Assembly (NCBI GenBank): GCA_035293985.1
Contig: DATGLS010000024.1
Location: 10,586 to 74,585 of the forward strand
DNA: 64,000 nucleotides
From: JAVDCA01 sp035293985
Lineage (GTDB): Bacteria; Pseudomonadota; Alphaproteobacteria; Rhizobiales; Xanthobacteraceae
Direction of reading: 5' to 3'
The position numbers and the translations under genes were made by a program. Below the pieces are notes generated by a model. The model was not told the origin of the DNA. It saw only the letters and a program-made list of their open reading frames with translations, and did no database searches. This document shows, in pieces, positions 8,047 to 16,967 of the stretch (positions are counted from its first letter, which is position 1; the number at the start of each line of letters is the position of its first letter).

Positions 8047-11001
8047 ATGAGAATACACGCGCGACCGATACGGGGCATCCGCTTGCACGCACATGATCGA
8101 TCTCGCGGCCACCTATCGACGCTCGCCTGCGCACTTGCTGGCTGGCTGACGTCGGCGACGCTCGCCGCCGCGACCTGCAGCGCCGACATGAAGGCGCCGC
8201 AGCTGCCGAGCGATCCGGCGCTGTGTCGCAGCCTCGATGAGGTCGTGCGGCATCCCGGCGCGCTGCCGCTCGATCGCTACGAGGCCAAGCTCGGCGAGTA
8301 TCTGCGCCACTACTGCCATCGCGGCGCCGGGTGGACGCCGGACAAGCGCGTGCGCGACACCGGGCCGTTCGTCGGCACCATCGTCCATGGCGAGTGGGTG
8401 GGAAAATATTTCGGCACCCACAATCCGGTGTGGGTCTGGTACTCGCACGAGATGATCGACTGGCTGCACAAGAACCGGCCGGACGGCGAGAAGACGATAG
8501 CGAGCCCCGATCCGCTCCCCGACGGCGCCGTGATGATCAAGGAGATGTTCCCGGCGCCGGCCGCCGCCTGCGCCGACGTCGATCCGGTCAACCTCGAGCC
8601 GACGAGCGGCGCCGCCGTCATGGTGCGCGACGCCAAGGCCGCGCATGACGGCTGGTTCTGGGGCTGGTTCGGCTGGGGCAAGAACGAGTGGGCGCCCGAC
8701 TGGCCGGCGGGTCCCGGCAACCCCTACCCCAACATGGGCTTTGGCCAGTACTGCACCAACTGCCATGCTTCGGCGACCGACAACCAGACCTTCGCGACCT
8801 TGCGCAACATCAAGGGCGAGCGCGGCGAGCCGCTCAATTATCTGAGCCACAACTTCTTCCTCAATCCGCCATCGGCCTCGCCTGCACCGCCGGCGGCGCC
8901 GCCCGCGGGCTACGATCCGGCCTTCGTCGACGCGCTGCCGTGGCCGGGCGGGCCGCCGCCGGCGCGCAGCGCGATCACGGCGCTTCCTTCCGAGACCTAC
9001 GACAACGTGTGGATGCCCGCCGGGCCACCGACGCCGGCGAGCCAGTTCGTCACCTCCGACCAGTGCCTCGGCTGTCACGACGCCGGCAGCACCGGCCTGC
9101 AATACGACATGACGCGCGTCGACGCGAACGGCAAGATGATCAACCACTCGCCCTACGCCACCTGGCGAAGCTCGCCGATGGGCATGGCGGGGCGCGATCC
9201 GATCTTCCTCGCGCAGCTCGCGAGCGAAACCGGCGCGTTCCATGCCGACTGGGCGAGCGGGGTGCAGGACACTTGCTTCGGCTGCCACGGCGTGATGGGC
9301 GAGCGCCAGCTCGCCATCGACGGCCACGCCGCGAGCCGGAAATGCGATCCGTTCCTGCGCACGCGGATCGACGCGATTCCATTTCACGCGAACGATCGGG
9401 CCGCCGCGAAATACGCGGCGCTCGCGCGCGACGGCATCTCCTGCACGGTGTGCCACCGCATGGCGCTCGGCAGCGCCGCGCGCGACAGGGTCGCGGCCGC
9501 GCCGCAGAACGCCTGCGTCGCCGAGCGCCAGGCGCGGCTCAATCCGGGGCTGAAAGGCTTTGCGGCGACGTTCACGGGCAGCTTCCTGCTCGAGCCCGCC
9601 GACGTGATGCTCGGGCCCTTCGCCGATCCGAAGAAAGCCTCGATGCAGCACGCGCTCGGCGTCACGCCGCAGCACGCGCCGCAGATCAAGACCGCGGACG
9701 TCTGCGGCTCCTGCCACGTCGTGCACCTGCCGGTGCTGCGCGGGGCCGAGAGGCTCGGCCACGTCTACGAGCAGACGACGTTCGCCGAATGGGCGTTCGG
9801 CGGCTTTCGCACCGGCGAGAGCGCGGACGGGCAGCTGCCGCTCGGCCCGGGCGAGACGCCGCAGACCTGCCAGGATTGCCACATGCCGAGCCGCGACGCG
9901 AAGGGTGCGCCGGTCCGCAGCAAGATCGCGAGCATCCAGGAGCTGAGCAATTTCCCGCAGACCGAGAACGTGCTCACGGCCGACGAGATCGATCTGAAGA
10001 CGCGCGAGGGCTTCGCCCAGCACACGCTGGTCGGTCTCAACCTGTTCTTCCTCAAGATGGCGATGCAGAGCCCCGACATTCTCGGCCTTCGCCTGCATGA
10101 TCCGATGCTGACACAGAAGGGCATCGACCCGCTGCCGACCACCGAGCGCAAGCTGCTCGAGCAGGCGGCCGAGCGCACCGCCGCGATCTTCATTTCGCCG
10201 GTGACGCGCCAGAACGGCGCGCTCGAGGCGCGCGTCACGGTCGCCAACAAGACCGGCCACAAGTTTCCCTCCGGCGTCGGCTTCCGCCGCGCCTTCATCG
10301 AGCTCGACGTGCTCGACGACAAGGGCGGCATCCTGTGGTCTTCGGGGCGCACCGACGCGGCGGGCGTGATCGTCGACGGCCAGGGCCAGCCGATCGCCGG
10401 CGAGCGCTGGTGGACACCCGACTGCTCGGCGCGCATCGCGCCCGATCAGCGCGTCCACCAGCCGCACTATCAGGTGGTGAGCCGCGACGACCAGGCACAG
10501 ATCTACGAGGAGCTCACCGCCGCGCCGCCGAATGACGGCCCGCCGGTGTGCGGCCCGGGCGCCGCGCCGCGCGGCGCGCTCACCACGAGCTTTCTCTCGA
10601 TCTGCGCCAAGGTGAAGGACAATCGCCTGCTGCCGAAGGGCTTCCTGCCGCTGCATGATCGCGAGGCGATCGCGGCGGCCTTCGCCGCCGGCCCCGACCT
10701 CGCCGAGGAAGCCGGCCCGACCGCGGTCGACGACGATCCCGACTACCGCGCCGGCGGCGGCGACACGGTGACCTACCGGGTGCCGCTCGAGGCCATCAAA
10801 GGCACGCCCGCGCGCGTGACCGCGACCCTCTACTACCAGGCGACGCCGCCCTACTATCTGCAGGACCGCTTCTGCACGTCGCAAAGCGCCGACACGCAGC
10901 GCCTCTATTTCCTCGCCGGCAATCTCGATCTCAACAACACGCCGGCCGCAAGCTGGAAGCTCAAGCTGGTGTCGGCAACGCAACCGGTCCCGGCACAGTA
11001 G
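8047..11001 (+). CDS. Hexaheme c-type cytochrome, periplasmic
   Basis: A 984-residue protein with six CxxCH heme sites: CTNCH (236), CLGCH (340), CFGCH (410), CTVCH (466), CGSCH (553) and CQDCH (608). The N-terminus has a hydrophobic stretch ending LTSATLAAA, consistent with a signal peptide, although the preceding 20-odd residues are long and basic and a downstream non-ATG start is possible. Residues after about 680 contain no heme and look beta-rich, including a TGHKFPSG phrase seen in other large multiheme proteins. It could be a periplasmic redox enzyme or an electron conduit; the substrate is not evident. No maturation or quinol-oxidising partner lies beside it except possibly the small membrane protein to the left. 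Confidence 0.85.
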   Translation: MRIHARPIRGIRLHAHDRSRGHLSTLACALAGWLTSATLAAATCSADMKAPQLPSDPALCRSLDEVVRHPGALPLDRYEAKLGEYLRHYCHRGAGWTPDKRVRDTGPFVGTIVHGEWVGKYFGTHNPVWVWYSHEMIDWLHKNRPDGEKTIASPDPLPDGAVMIKEMFPAPAAACADVDPVNLEPTSGAAVMVRDAKAAHDGWFWGWFGWGKNEWAPDWPAGPGNPYPNMGFGQYCTNCHASATDNQTFATLRNIKGERGEPLNYLSHNFFLNPPSASPAPPAAPPAGYDPAFVDALPWPGGPPPARSAITALPSETYDNVWMPAGPPTPASQFVTSDQCLGCHDAGSTGLQYDMTRVDANGKMINHSPYATWRSSPMGMAGRDPIFLAQLASETGAFHADWASGVQDTCFGCHGVMGERQLAIDGHAASRKCDPFLRTRIDAIPFHANDRAAAKYAALARDGISCTVCHRMALGSAARDRVAAAPQNACVAERQARLNPGLKGFAATFTGSFLLEPADVMLGPFADPKKASMQHALGVTPQHAPQIKTADVCGSCHVVHLPVLRGAERLGHVYEQTTFAEWAFGGFRTGESADGQLPLGPGETPQTCQDCHMPSRDAKGAPVRSKIASIQELSNFPQTENVLTADEIDLKTREGFAQHTLVGLNLFFLKMAMQSPDILGLRLHDPMLTQKGIDPLPTTERKLLEQAAERTAAIFISPVTRQNGALEARVTVANKTGHKFPSGVGFRRAFIELDVLDDKGGILWSSGRTDAAGVIVDGQGQPIAGERWWTPDCSARIAPDQRVHQPHYQVVSRDDQAQIYEELTAAPPNDGPPVCGPGAAPRGALTTSFLSICAKVKDNRLLPKGFLPLHDREAIAAAFAAGPDLAEEAGPTAVDDDPDYRAGGGDTVTYRVPLEAIKGTPARVTATLYYQATPPYYLQDRFCTSQSADTQRLYFLAGNLDLNNTPAASWKLKLVSATQPVPAQ

Positions 11002-11012
11002 TAGAACTCCCT

Positions 11013-11052
11013 CTTCATCCTCCCTGCAGGGCCCCTGCACGGGAGGGTGAAG
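11013..11052. terminator. Strong hairpin between convergent genes, likely bidirectional terminator
   Basis: The arm CTTCATCCTCCC pairs with GGGAGGGTGAAG (11 of 12 positions, one G-T), and the inner TGCAGG pairs with CCTGCA. It lies between the stop codons of the cytochrome (11001) and the GNAT gene (11061). No long T run follows on either strand. Confidence 0.6.
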
Positions 11053-11060
11053 CGCGCGCG

Positions 11061-11336
11061 CTATCTGGCCAAATCGTTGTACTCCGGATGGCGCCCCATG
11101 TAGCCGGCGACGAACGGGCACTTGGGAACGACCTTCAGCCCGCGCGCGCGGACGATATCCAGCACCCCGCGCACCAACGCCGAGCCGATGCCATGGCCGC
11201 CGAGCGCGGGCGGCACCTCGGTGTGCAGCAGCGTGATCACGCCCGGCTCGAGGCGGTAGTACATCAACGCCATGCCGTCATCGACGTCGAGCTCGAAGCG
11301 ATGCTGCACGGCGTTGTCGCGGATGTCCCCGCTCAT
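11061..11336 (-). CDS. Small GNAT-like N-acetyltransferase (YidJ/Gcn5-related type)
   Basis: A 91-residue protein of the compact GNAT class. It has MALMYYR and ITLLHTEVPPALGGHGIGSA, the acetyl-CoA-binding GGHGIGSALV loop, then GLKVVPKCPFVAGYM and RHPEYNDL near the end, a typical signature of this family. The substrate is unknown; such proteins often acetylate small amines or proteins. The ATG at 11336 follows AGGAGA, and the gene starts 14 bases after the RND pump stop, so it is likely the last gene of the efflux operon. A much longer frame that runs through it into the pump gene is a shadow. Confidence 0.85.
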   Translation of the reverse strand: MSGDIRDNAVQHRFELDVDDGMALMYYRLEPGVITLLHTEVPPALGGHGIGSALVRGVLDIVRARGLKVVPKCPFVAGYMGRHPEYNDLAR

Positions 11337-11350
11337 GCGTCTCTCCTGCT

Positions 11351-14300
11351 CTACTCCGCCGGCTGCTGCGCCGGCGCGGGGTGCGCGCGCCGCCGGCCGA
11401 GCCCGGCGATCCACCGGCACACCACGTAGAACGCCGGCGTGAACAGGAGGCCGAAGGCGGTGACGCCGATCATGCCGGAGAACACCGCGGTGCCGAGCGT
11501 CTGGCGCAGCTCGGCGCCGGCGCCGATCGCCCACACCAGCGGCGCGACGCCGAGGATGAAGGCAAACGAGGTCATCAGGATCGGCCGCAGGCGCAGCCGC
11601 GCGGCCTCGACCGCCGCCTTCCAGCGATCGTAGCCGCGGTCCTCGAGCTGCTTGGCGAACTCGACGATCAGGATCGCGTTCTTGGCCGCAAGGCCGATCA
11701 GCACCACGAAGCCCACCTGGGTGAGGATGTTGTTGTCCTGCCCACGCAGGATCACGCCGGTGATCGAGGCGACGAGGCACATCGGCACGATCAGGATGAC
11801 GGCGAGCGGCAAGGTGAGGCTCTCGAACTGGGCGGCGAGCACCAGAAAGACGAACACCACCGCGAGCGCGAACGCGAAGCCCGCCGTGTTGCCGGCGCGG
11901 ATCTGCTGGAACGCCAGCGTCGTCCATTCGTAACCGAAGCCCTCGGGCAGCGTTTCGTTGGCGAGCTTCTCCATGATCGCGATCGCCTGGCCCTGGCTGT
12001 AGCCGTCGGCCGCCGCCCCGTCGACCTCGGCGGTCGGGTAGAGGTTGTAGCGCGGCACCCGGTAAGGACCGGAAATGTCCCGCACCGTGGTGAACGAGCC
12101 GAGCGGCACGGTCGCGCCGGACGAATTGCGCACCCGGATCTTGAGCACGTCCTTGGCGTCGAAGCGATAGGGCGCGTCCGCCTGCGCGGTCACCCGGAAG
12201 GTGCGGCCGAACAGGTTGAAGTCGTTGACGTAGGACGAGCCGATCAGGATCTGCAGCGAATTGAACACGTCGGTGACGTTGACGCCGAGGAGCTGTGCCT
12301 TGGTGCGATCGATGTCGAGGTAGAGCTGCGGCGTCGAGGTCTCGAACAGGGTGAAAACCTGGTGCGAGATGCCGGTGGTCTTGGCGGCGCGCGCCGCGAG
12401 CGCGGCGGCCGCCTGCTGCAGCGCCTGCGGCCCGCGGCCGGCGCGGTCCTCGACCATCATGCGAAAGCCGCCGGCGTTGCCGATGCCGGCGACCGGCGGC
12501 GGCTGCACCACCAGCACCAGCGCCTCCTGCACGGGCCCGAATTTCTTCTGCAAGGCCGCCGTGATGGCTGCGGCGGACTGATTCGGCTGGTGCGCGCGCT
12601 GCTCCCACGGATCGAGGGTCAGGAAGATCGCTCCCGAGTTCGGCGCATTGGTGAAGGTCGCGCCCGAGAAGCCGACGATGTTGACGGCGTGGCCGACGCC
12701 CGGCGTCTTGAGCGCCATGTCGACGAGTCGCTGCTGCACGGCGTCGGTGCGCGCCAGCGACGCGCCGGGCGGCAGCTGCACCACCACGATGAGGTAGCCG
12801 CGATCGAGCTGCGGGATGAAGCCGGTCGGCGTCTTGCGGAACTCGTTGAGACCGAACCCGAGGATCGCCGCATAGACCAGCAGCACGAGGGCCGAGATGC
12901 GCACCGTGCGCGCCGTCAGCACACCGTATCCGCGGCCGACCGCATCGAAGCTCCAGTTGAAGATGCGGAAGAAGCCCTTGACCGGCCACTCCCACCAGCG
13001 CGGCCGGCGCGCCGCTTCGTGCGGCCGCAACAGCAGCGCGCACATCGCCGGCGACAGCGTGAGCGAGACGACGAGCGAGATCACGGTCGCGCCCGCGATG
13101 GTGAGCGCGAACTGGCGATAAAACTGCCCGGAAATGCCGGTGATGAAGACGGTCGGCACGAACACCGCGCACAGCACCAGCGCGATCGCGATCAGCGCCC
13201 CGCCGACCTCGTCCATGCTCCTGACCGCGGCATCGTGCGGGGTCAAGCCCGCCGCGATGTTGCGTTCGACGTTCTCGACCACCACGATCGCGTCGTCGAC
13301 CACGATACCGATCGCCAGCACGAGGCCGAACAGCGAGAGGTTGTTGAGCGTGAAGCCGAACGCCGCCATGAAGAAGAAGGTGCCGACCAGCGACACCGGA
13401 ATGGCGACGATCGGGATCACCGCCGCGCGCCAAGTCTGCAGGAAGACGATGATCACCAGCACGACCAGCACGACCGCCTCGCCGATCGTCTCCTCGACCG
13501 CGGTCGCCGACTGCTGGATGAACTGGGTCGGGTTGTAGACGATCGCGTGCTTGATGCCGGGCGGGAACCGCTTGGCCAGCTGGTTCATGGTGGCGACGAT
13601 GTTGTTCGCTGTCTGCAGCGCGTTCGAGCCGGGCCGCTGGAAGACCGCGAGCGCCACCGCCGGGTCGCGGTCGAGGTAGGAATTGGACGAGTAGTCGACC
13701 GCCGCGAGCTCGACCCGCGCCACGTCCTTGAGCCGGACCACGGCGTTGGGCGTCTGCTTCACCACGATGTTGGCGAACTCGTCCGGATTGGCGAGCCGGC
13801 CGAGCGTCTGCACCGCGATCTGGAAGGCGCCCTGCTTGGGCGACGGCGGCTGGTCGAGCACGCCGGAGGCGACCTGGATGTTCTGCCCCTGCAACGCGCT
13901 GGTGACGTCGAGCGCGGTCAGCCCGAGCGACTGCAGGCGGTCGGGGTCGAGCCAGACGCGCATCGAGTAGTCGCGGCTGCCGAACACTGTGATCGAGCCG
14001 ACGCCATCGACGCGGGTGAGCGCGTCGGTGATCTCCAGCGTCGCGTAGTTGGAGATGAACAGCGTGTCGCGCGACTTGTCGGGCGAATAGAGGTGGACGA
14101 CCATCATCAGGTCCGGCGAGGCTTTCGTCACCGTGACGCCGATGTTGCGCACGTCCGCCGGCAGGCGCGGCTGGGCGATGGCGACGCGGTTCTGCACCTG
14201 CACCTGGGCGATGTCGAGGTTGGTGCCGATGTCGAACGAGACCTGGATCGAGAAACGGCCGTCGGCGGTCGAGTTCGAGGACATGTAGATCATGTTCTCG

Positions 14301-14521
14301 ACCCCGTTGATCTGCTGCTCGATCGGCGTCACCACCGTCGAGGCGACGACGTCGGCGCTCGCGCCCGGATACTGGCCGGACACATTGATGATCGGTGGCG
14401 CGATCTCGGGATATTGCGCGACCGGCAGGCGCGAGAACGACACCATGCCGAGGATGACGAACACGATCGAGACGACGGCGGCGAAGATCGGCCGGTCGAT
14501 GAAATAATGCGAGATGCGCAT
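11351..14521 (-). CDS. RND multidrug efflux permease, HAE1 family (MexF/AcrB-like)
   Basis: A 1056-residue inner-membrane proton-drug antiporter. It begins MRISHYFIDRPIFAAVVSIV (first membrane helix), has the two large periplasmic porter regions, and the proton-relay helix GIVVDDAIVVVENVERN with its paired aspartates. The N-terminal porter text (ENMIYMSSNSTADGRFSI, KASPDLMMVVHLYSP) is closer to MexF/OqxB than to AcrB/MexB. It follows the adaptor gene with a 34-base gap. No TolC-type outer-membrane factor is encoded nearby, so it presumably uses one encoded elsewhere. Substrates cannot be told from sequence. Confidence 0.95.
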   Translation of the reverse strand: MRISHYFIDRPIFAAVVSIVFVILGMVSFSRLPVAQYPEIAPPIINVSGQYPGASADVVASTVVTPIEQQINGVENMIYMSSNSTADGRFSIQVSFDIGTNLDIAQVQVQNRVAIAQPRLPADVRNIGVTVTKASPDLMMVVHLYSPDKSRDTLFISNYATLEITDALTRVDGVGSITVFGSRDYSMRVWLDPDRLQSLGLTALDVTSALQGQNIQVASGVLDQPPSPKQGAFQIAVQTLGRLANPDEFANIVVKQTPNAVVRLKDVARVELAAVDYSSNSYLDRDPAVALAVFQRPGSNALQTANNIVATMNQLAKRFPPGIKHAIVYNPTQFIQQSATAVEETIGEAVVLVVLVIIVFLQTWRAAVIPIVAIPVSLVGTFFFMAAFGFTLNNLSLFGLVLAIGIVVDDAIVVVENVERNIAAGLTPHDAAVRSMDEVGGALIAIALVLCAVFVPTVFITGISGQFYRQFALTIAGATVISLVVSLTLSPAMCALLLRPHEAARRPRWWEWPVKGFFRIFNWSFDAVGRGYGVLTARTVRISALVLLVYAAILGFGLNEFRKTPTGFIPQLDRGYLIVVVQLPPGASLARTDAVQQRLVDMALKTPGVGHAVNIVGFSGATFTNAPNSGAIFLTLDPWEQRAHQPNQSAAAITAALQKKFGPVQEALVLVVQPPPVAGIGNAGGFRMMVEDRAGRGPQALQQAAAALAARAAKTTGISHQVFTLFETSTPQLYLDIDRTKAQLLGVNVTDVFNSLQILIGSSYVNDFNLFGRTFRVTAQADAPYRFDAKDVLKIRVRNSSGATVPLGSFTTVRDISGPYRVPRYNLYPTAEVDGAAADGYSQGQAIAIMEKLANETLPEGFGYEWTTLAFQQIRAGNTAGFAFALAVVFVFLVLAAQFESLTLPLAVILIVPMCLVASITGVILRGQDNNILTQVGFVVLIGLAAKNAILIVEFAKQLEDRGYDRWKAAVEAARLRLRPILMTSFAFILGVAPLVWAIGAGAELRQTLGTAVFSGMIGVTAFGLLFTPAFYVVCRWIAGLGRRRAHPAPAQQPAE

Positions 14522-14555
14522 GCGCGCCGCCTCAGCCCTTCGCCTGGTTCGTCGG

Positions 14556-15749
14556 TCAGTTCTTCACTTGCGGCCCGGCGGCCGGGGCGGCGGGCGCAGC
14601 AGACACGGCGCCGTCGCGCTGCTGCTCCTGGGGCCGCACCTTCTGCCCGACGCGGGCGCGCATCAGGCCGTCGACGATGACGTGGTCGTCCGCGTCGATG
14701 CCGGATTTGATCACCCGCAGGTCGCCCGAGAGCTCGCCGAGCGTCACGTATTTCTGCCGTACCGTATTGTCGGCATCGACCACCAGGACGTATTTGCGCG
14801 CCTGCTCGGTGCCGATCGCCGCATCGGGGACCAGCAGCGCCGCGTAGGGCGGCGAGCCCGGCACCCGGATGCGGCCGAACATGCCGGGCGTGAACGCGTG
14901 GTTGGGGTTGGCGAAGACGGCGCGGCCGCGGATCGTGCCGGACGAGCGGTCGATCACGTTGTCGACGAAATCCATGCGGCCCTGGTGAACGAAATCCTGC
15001 TCGTCGATCAGCTTGAGCGAGACGAGCGCGCTGCCATTGCGGCTGGTCATGTCCTTGCCGCCCGCCGCCAGGCGCTCGTAACGGATGTAAGCGGCCTCGT
15101 CGAAGGTGAACTCGAAGCGGATCGGGTCGAGCGATACGATGGTCGCGAGCAGGATGTTGTTGCCGCTGACGAGGTTGCCCGGCGATACCCGGCGGTCGCC
15201 GATGCGGCCGTCGATCGGCGCCCGCAATTCGGTGAAGCCGAGGTCGAGGGTCGCCTGCCGCACCGCCGCCTCCTGCGCCGCGACCGCCGATGCCGCGACC
15301 GCCTTCGCCTGCGTGCGCTGCTCGAAGACCTGATCCGTGATGGTCTTGTCGCGCACCAGCTGGGCGCCGCGCGCGAGATCGGCCTCGGCGAAGGCGAGGT
15401 TGGCGCGCGCCTGGGCGAGCGTCGCCTTGGCCTGGTCGAGCGCGGTCTGGAACGGCCGCCGGTCGATGGTGAACAGAAGATCGCCCTGCTTGACCATCTG
15501 GCCGTCGGTGAAATGCACCTGATCGAGGTAGCCGGTCACGCGCGCCCGGATGTCCACCGAGTCGACCGCGACGAAGCGGCCGACATACTCGTCCCGATCG
15601 ACCACGGTCCGGCGCACCGCCGGCGCGACCGTGACCGCCGGATCGGGCGGCGCCGCCGCCTGCTGCGCCTCGTTGCAGGCAGCAAGCAGCACCGCGAGGG
15701 CGAGGGCCGAGGCGAGAATCGGGAGGCGCGCGAGGAAGGGCTTGGTCAT
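14556..15749 (-). CDS. RND periplasmic adaptor lipoprotein (MexE/AcrA-like)
   Basis: A 397-residue membrane fusion protein that bridges the RND pump to an outer-membrane channel. The N-terminus is a lipoprotein signal peptide with lipobox LLAAC. The lipoyl half-motif IRARVTGYLDQVHFTDGQMV is followed by an alpha-helical hairpin rich in Ala/Gln (QAKATLAQARANLAFAEADL), the second lipoyl half FTELRAPIDGRIGDR, and the beta-barrel. I chose the ATG at 15749 because it puts the signal peptide at the start; an ATG at 15773 would add eight residues. It is first in the efflux operon. No regulator is adjacent. Confidence 0.93.
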   Translation of the reverse strand: MTKPFLARLPILASALALAVLLAACNEAQQAAAPPDPAVTVAPAVRRTVVDRDEYVGRFVAVDSVDIRARVTGYLDQVHFTDGQMVKQGDLLFTIDRRPFQTALDQAKATLAQARANLAFAEADLARGAQLVRDKTITDQVFEQRTQAKAVAASAVAAQEAAVRQATLDLGFTELRAPIDGRIGDRRVSPGNLVSGNNILLATIVSLDPIRFEFTFDEAAYIRYERLAAGGKDMTSRNGSALVSLKLIDEQDFVHQGRMDFVDNVIDRSSGTIRGRAVFANPNHAFTPGMFGRIRVPGSPPYAALLVPDAAIGTEQARKYVLVVDADNTVRQKYVTLGELSGDLRVIKSGIDADDHVIVDGLMRARVGQKVRPQEQQRDGAVSAAPAAPAAGPQVKN

Positions 15750-15926
15750 AGGCTCACTGTCGGGCCGCACCATCAGGACGGCAAACCGGGCTTTATGGGA
15801 CGCGGCCGACGCACAAGGGGGCGTCGAGCCGAGATGTTAAGCGACCCCCCGCGGCCTTTTCGCGCCGCACGGCCATCCCCATATCTGGCGCCACGATGCC
15901 TGTCCATCCGACCTACGGTCGAGCCG

Positions 15927-16967
15927 ATGGAACCGGCTCTGCCAACCTTCCAGCCGAGAAATATACCATTGTTAGACAAGCCGAATCCCGAATCCGCCAA
16001 GACCCCTGCCCCATCGCCTGAAGACGCCGCCGTGCTCGACGCCTATTCGCGCGCCGTGATCGACGTGGTCGAGACCGTGAGCCCCGCCGTCGTGCGTCTA
16101 GACGTGCGCTCGGCCGAGCGCGGCCGCCAGGGCGGCTCGGGCTCAGGCGTGATCGTCTCGCCGGACGGGCTCGTGCTCACCAACAGCCATGTCGCCGGTG
16201 GCAACGCACGCATCCGCGCCACCACCGCCGATGGGCAGAGTCTCACGGCGCAGGTCGTGGGCGACGATCCCGATACCGATCTCGCGCTGGTGCGCATCAA
16301 TGAGAGCGTGACCCTGCCGTTCGCGCCGCTCGGCGACTCGCGCCGGCTCAAGCGCGGCCAGCTGGTGATCGCGATCGGCAACCCGCTCGGCTTCGAGTCG
16401 ACGGTCACGGCCGGCGTCGTCTCGGCGCTCGGCCGCTCGCTGCGGGCGCGCACCGGCCGGCTGATCGATGACCTGATCCAGACCGACGCCGCGCTCAATC
16501 CGGGAAACTCGGGCGGCCCGCTCGTGTCCTCCCACGGCCGGGTGGTCGGCATCAACACGGCGATCATCATGGGCGCGCAGGGCATCTGCTTCGCGATCGC
16601 GGCCAACACGGCGAAGCATGTGCTGGGCGAGCTCATCCGCCACGGGCGCGTGCGGCGCGGCTATATCGGGATCTCGGCGGCGCAGACCCGGCTGCCGCGG
16701 CGCATCCGCAACATCGCCGGCCTGACGCAGGAGAGCGCCGTGGTGGTCAGTGGCGTCGAGCCGTCGAGCCCGGCCGATCGCGCCGGGCTCGTCGCTGGTG
16801 ACATCCTGCTCGCTCTCGACGGTCAGGCGGTGACCGGCGCCGACGATCTCATCCGGCTGCTCACCGGCGACAAGATCGGCCACGGCATGGAAGTCGACCT
16901 GCTGCGCGAGGGCTCGCGCAAGCAGCTGACGCTCAGGCCGGAGGAGCGCCAGCGTCGGGCGGCATGA
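15927..16967 (+). CDS. Trypsin-like serine protease with PDZ domain (DegP/HtrA-like)
   Basis: A 346-residue protease. The catalytic triad is visible: His88 in LTNSHVAGG, Asp118 in DPDTDLALVRI and Ser195 in NPGNSGGP. A PDZ domain spans about 240-330 (VEPSSPADRAGLVAGDILLA). Unlike classical periplasmic DegP there is no evident signal peptide or membrane anchor in the first 40 residues, which are proline-rich, so the protein may be cytoplasmic or the true start may be elsewhere. The ATG at 15927 has no strong ribosome site. The 3' end overlaps the convergent MurJ gene by 35 bases. Confidence 0.88.
   Translation: MEPALPTFQPRNIPLLDKPNPESAKTPAPSPEDAAVLDAYSRAVIDVVETVSPAVVRLDVRSAERGRQGGSGSGVIVSPDGLVLTNSHVAGGNARIRATTADGQSLTAQVVGDDPDTDLALVRINESVTLPFAPLGDSRRLKRGQLVIAIGNPLGFESTVTAGVVSALGRSLRARTGRLIDDLIQTDAALNPGNSGGPLVSSHGRVVGINTAIIMGAQGICFAIAANTAKHVLGELIRHGRVRRGYIGISAAQTRLPRRIRNIAGLTQESAVVVSGVEPSSPADRAGLVAGDILLALDGQAVTGADDLIRLLTGDKIGHGMEVDLLREGSRKQLTLRPEERQRRAA

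Noticed and set aside
8113..11121. 1002-codon minus-strand frame opposite the hexaheme cytochrome
   Set aside because: The plus strand has six CxxCH motifs at sensible spacing; the minus frame is an arginine/alanine/glycine-rich shadow.
11381..14680. 1099-codon plus-strand frame opposite the RND permease
   Set aside because: The RND permease on the minus strand is unmistakable; the opposite frame is charged low-complexity text.
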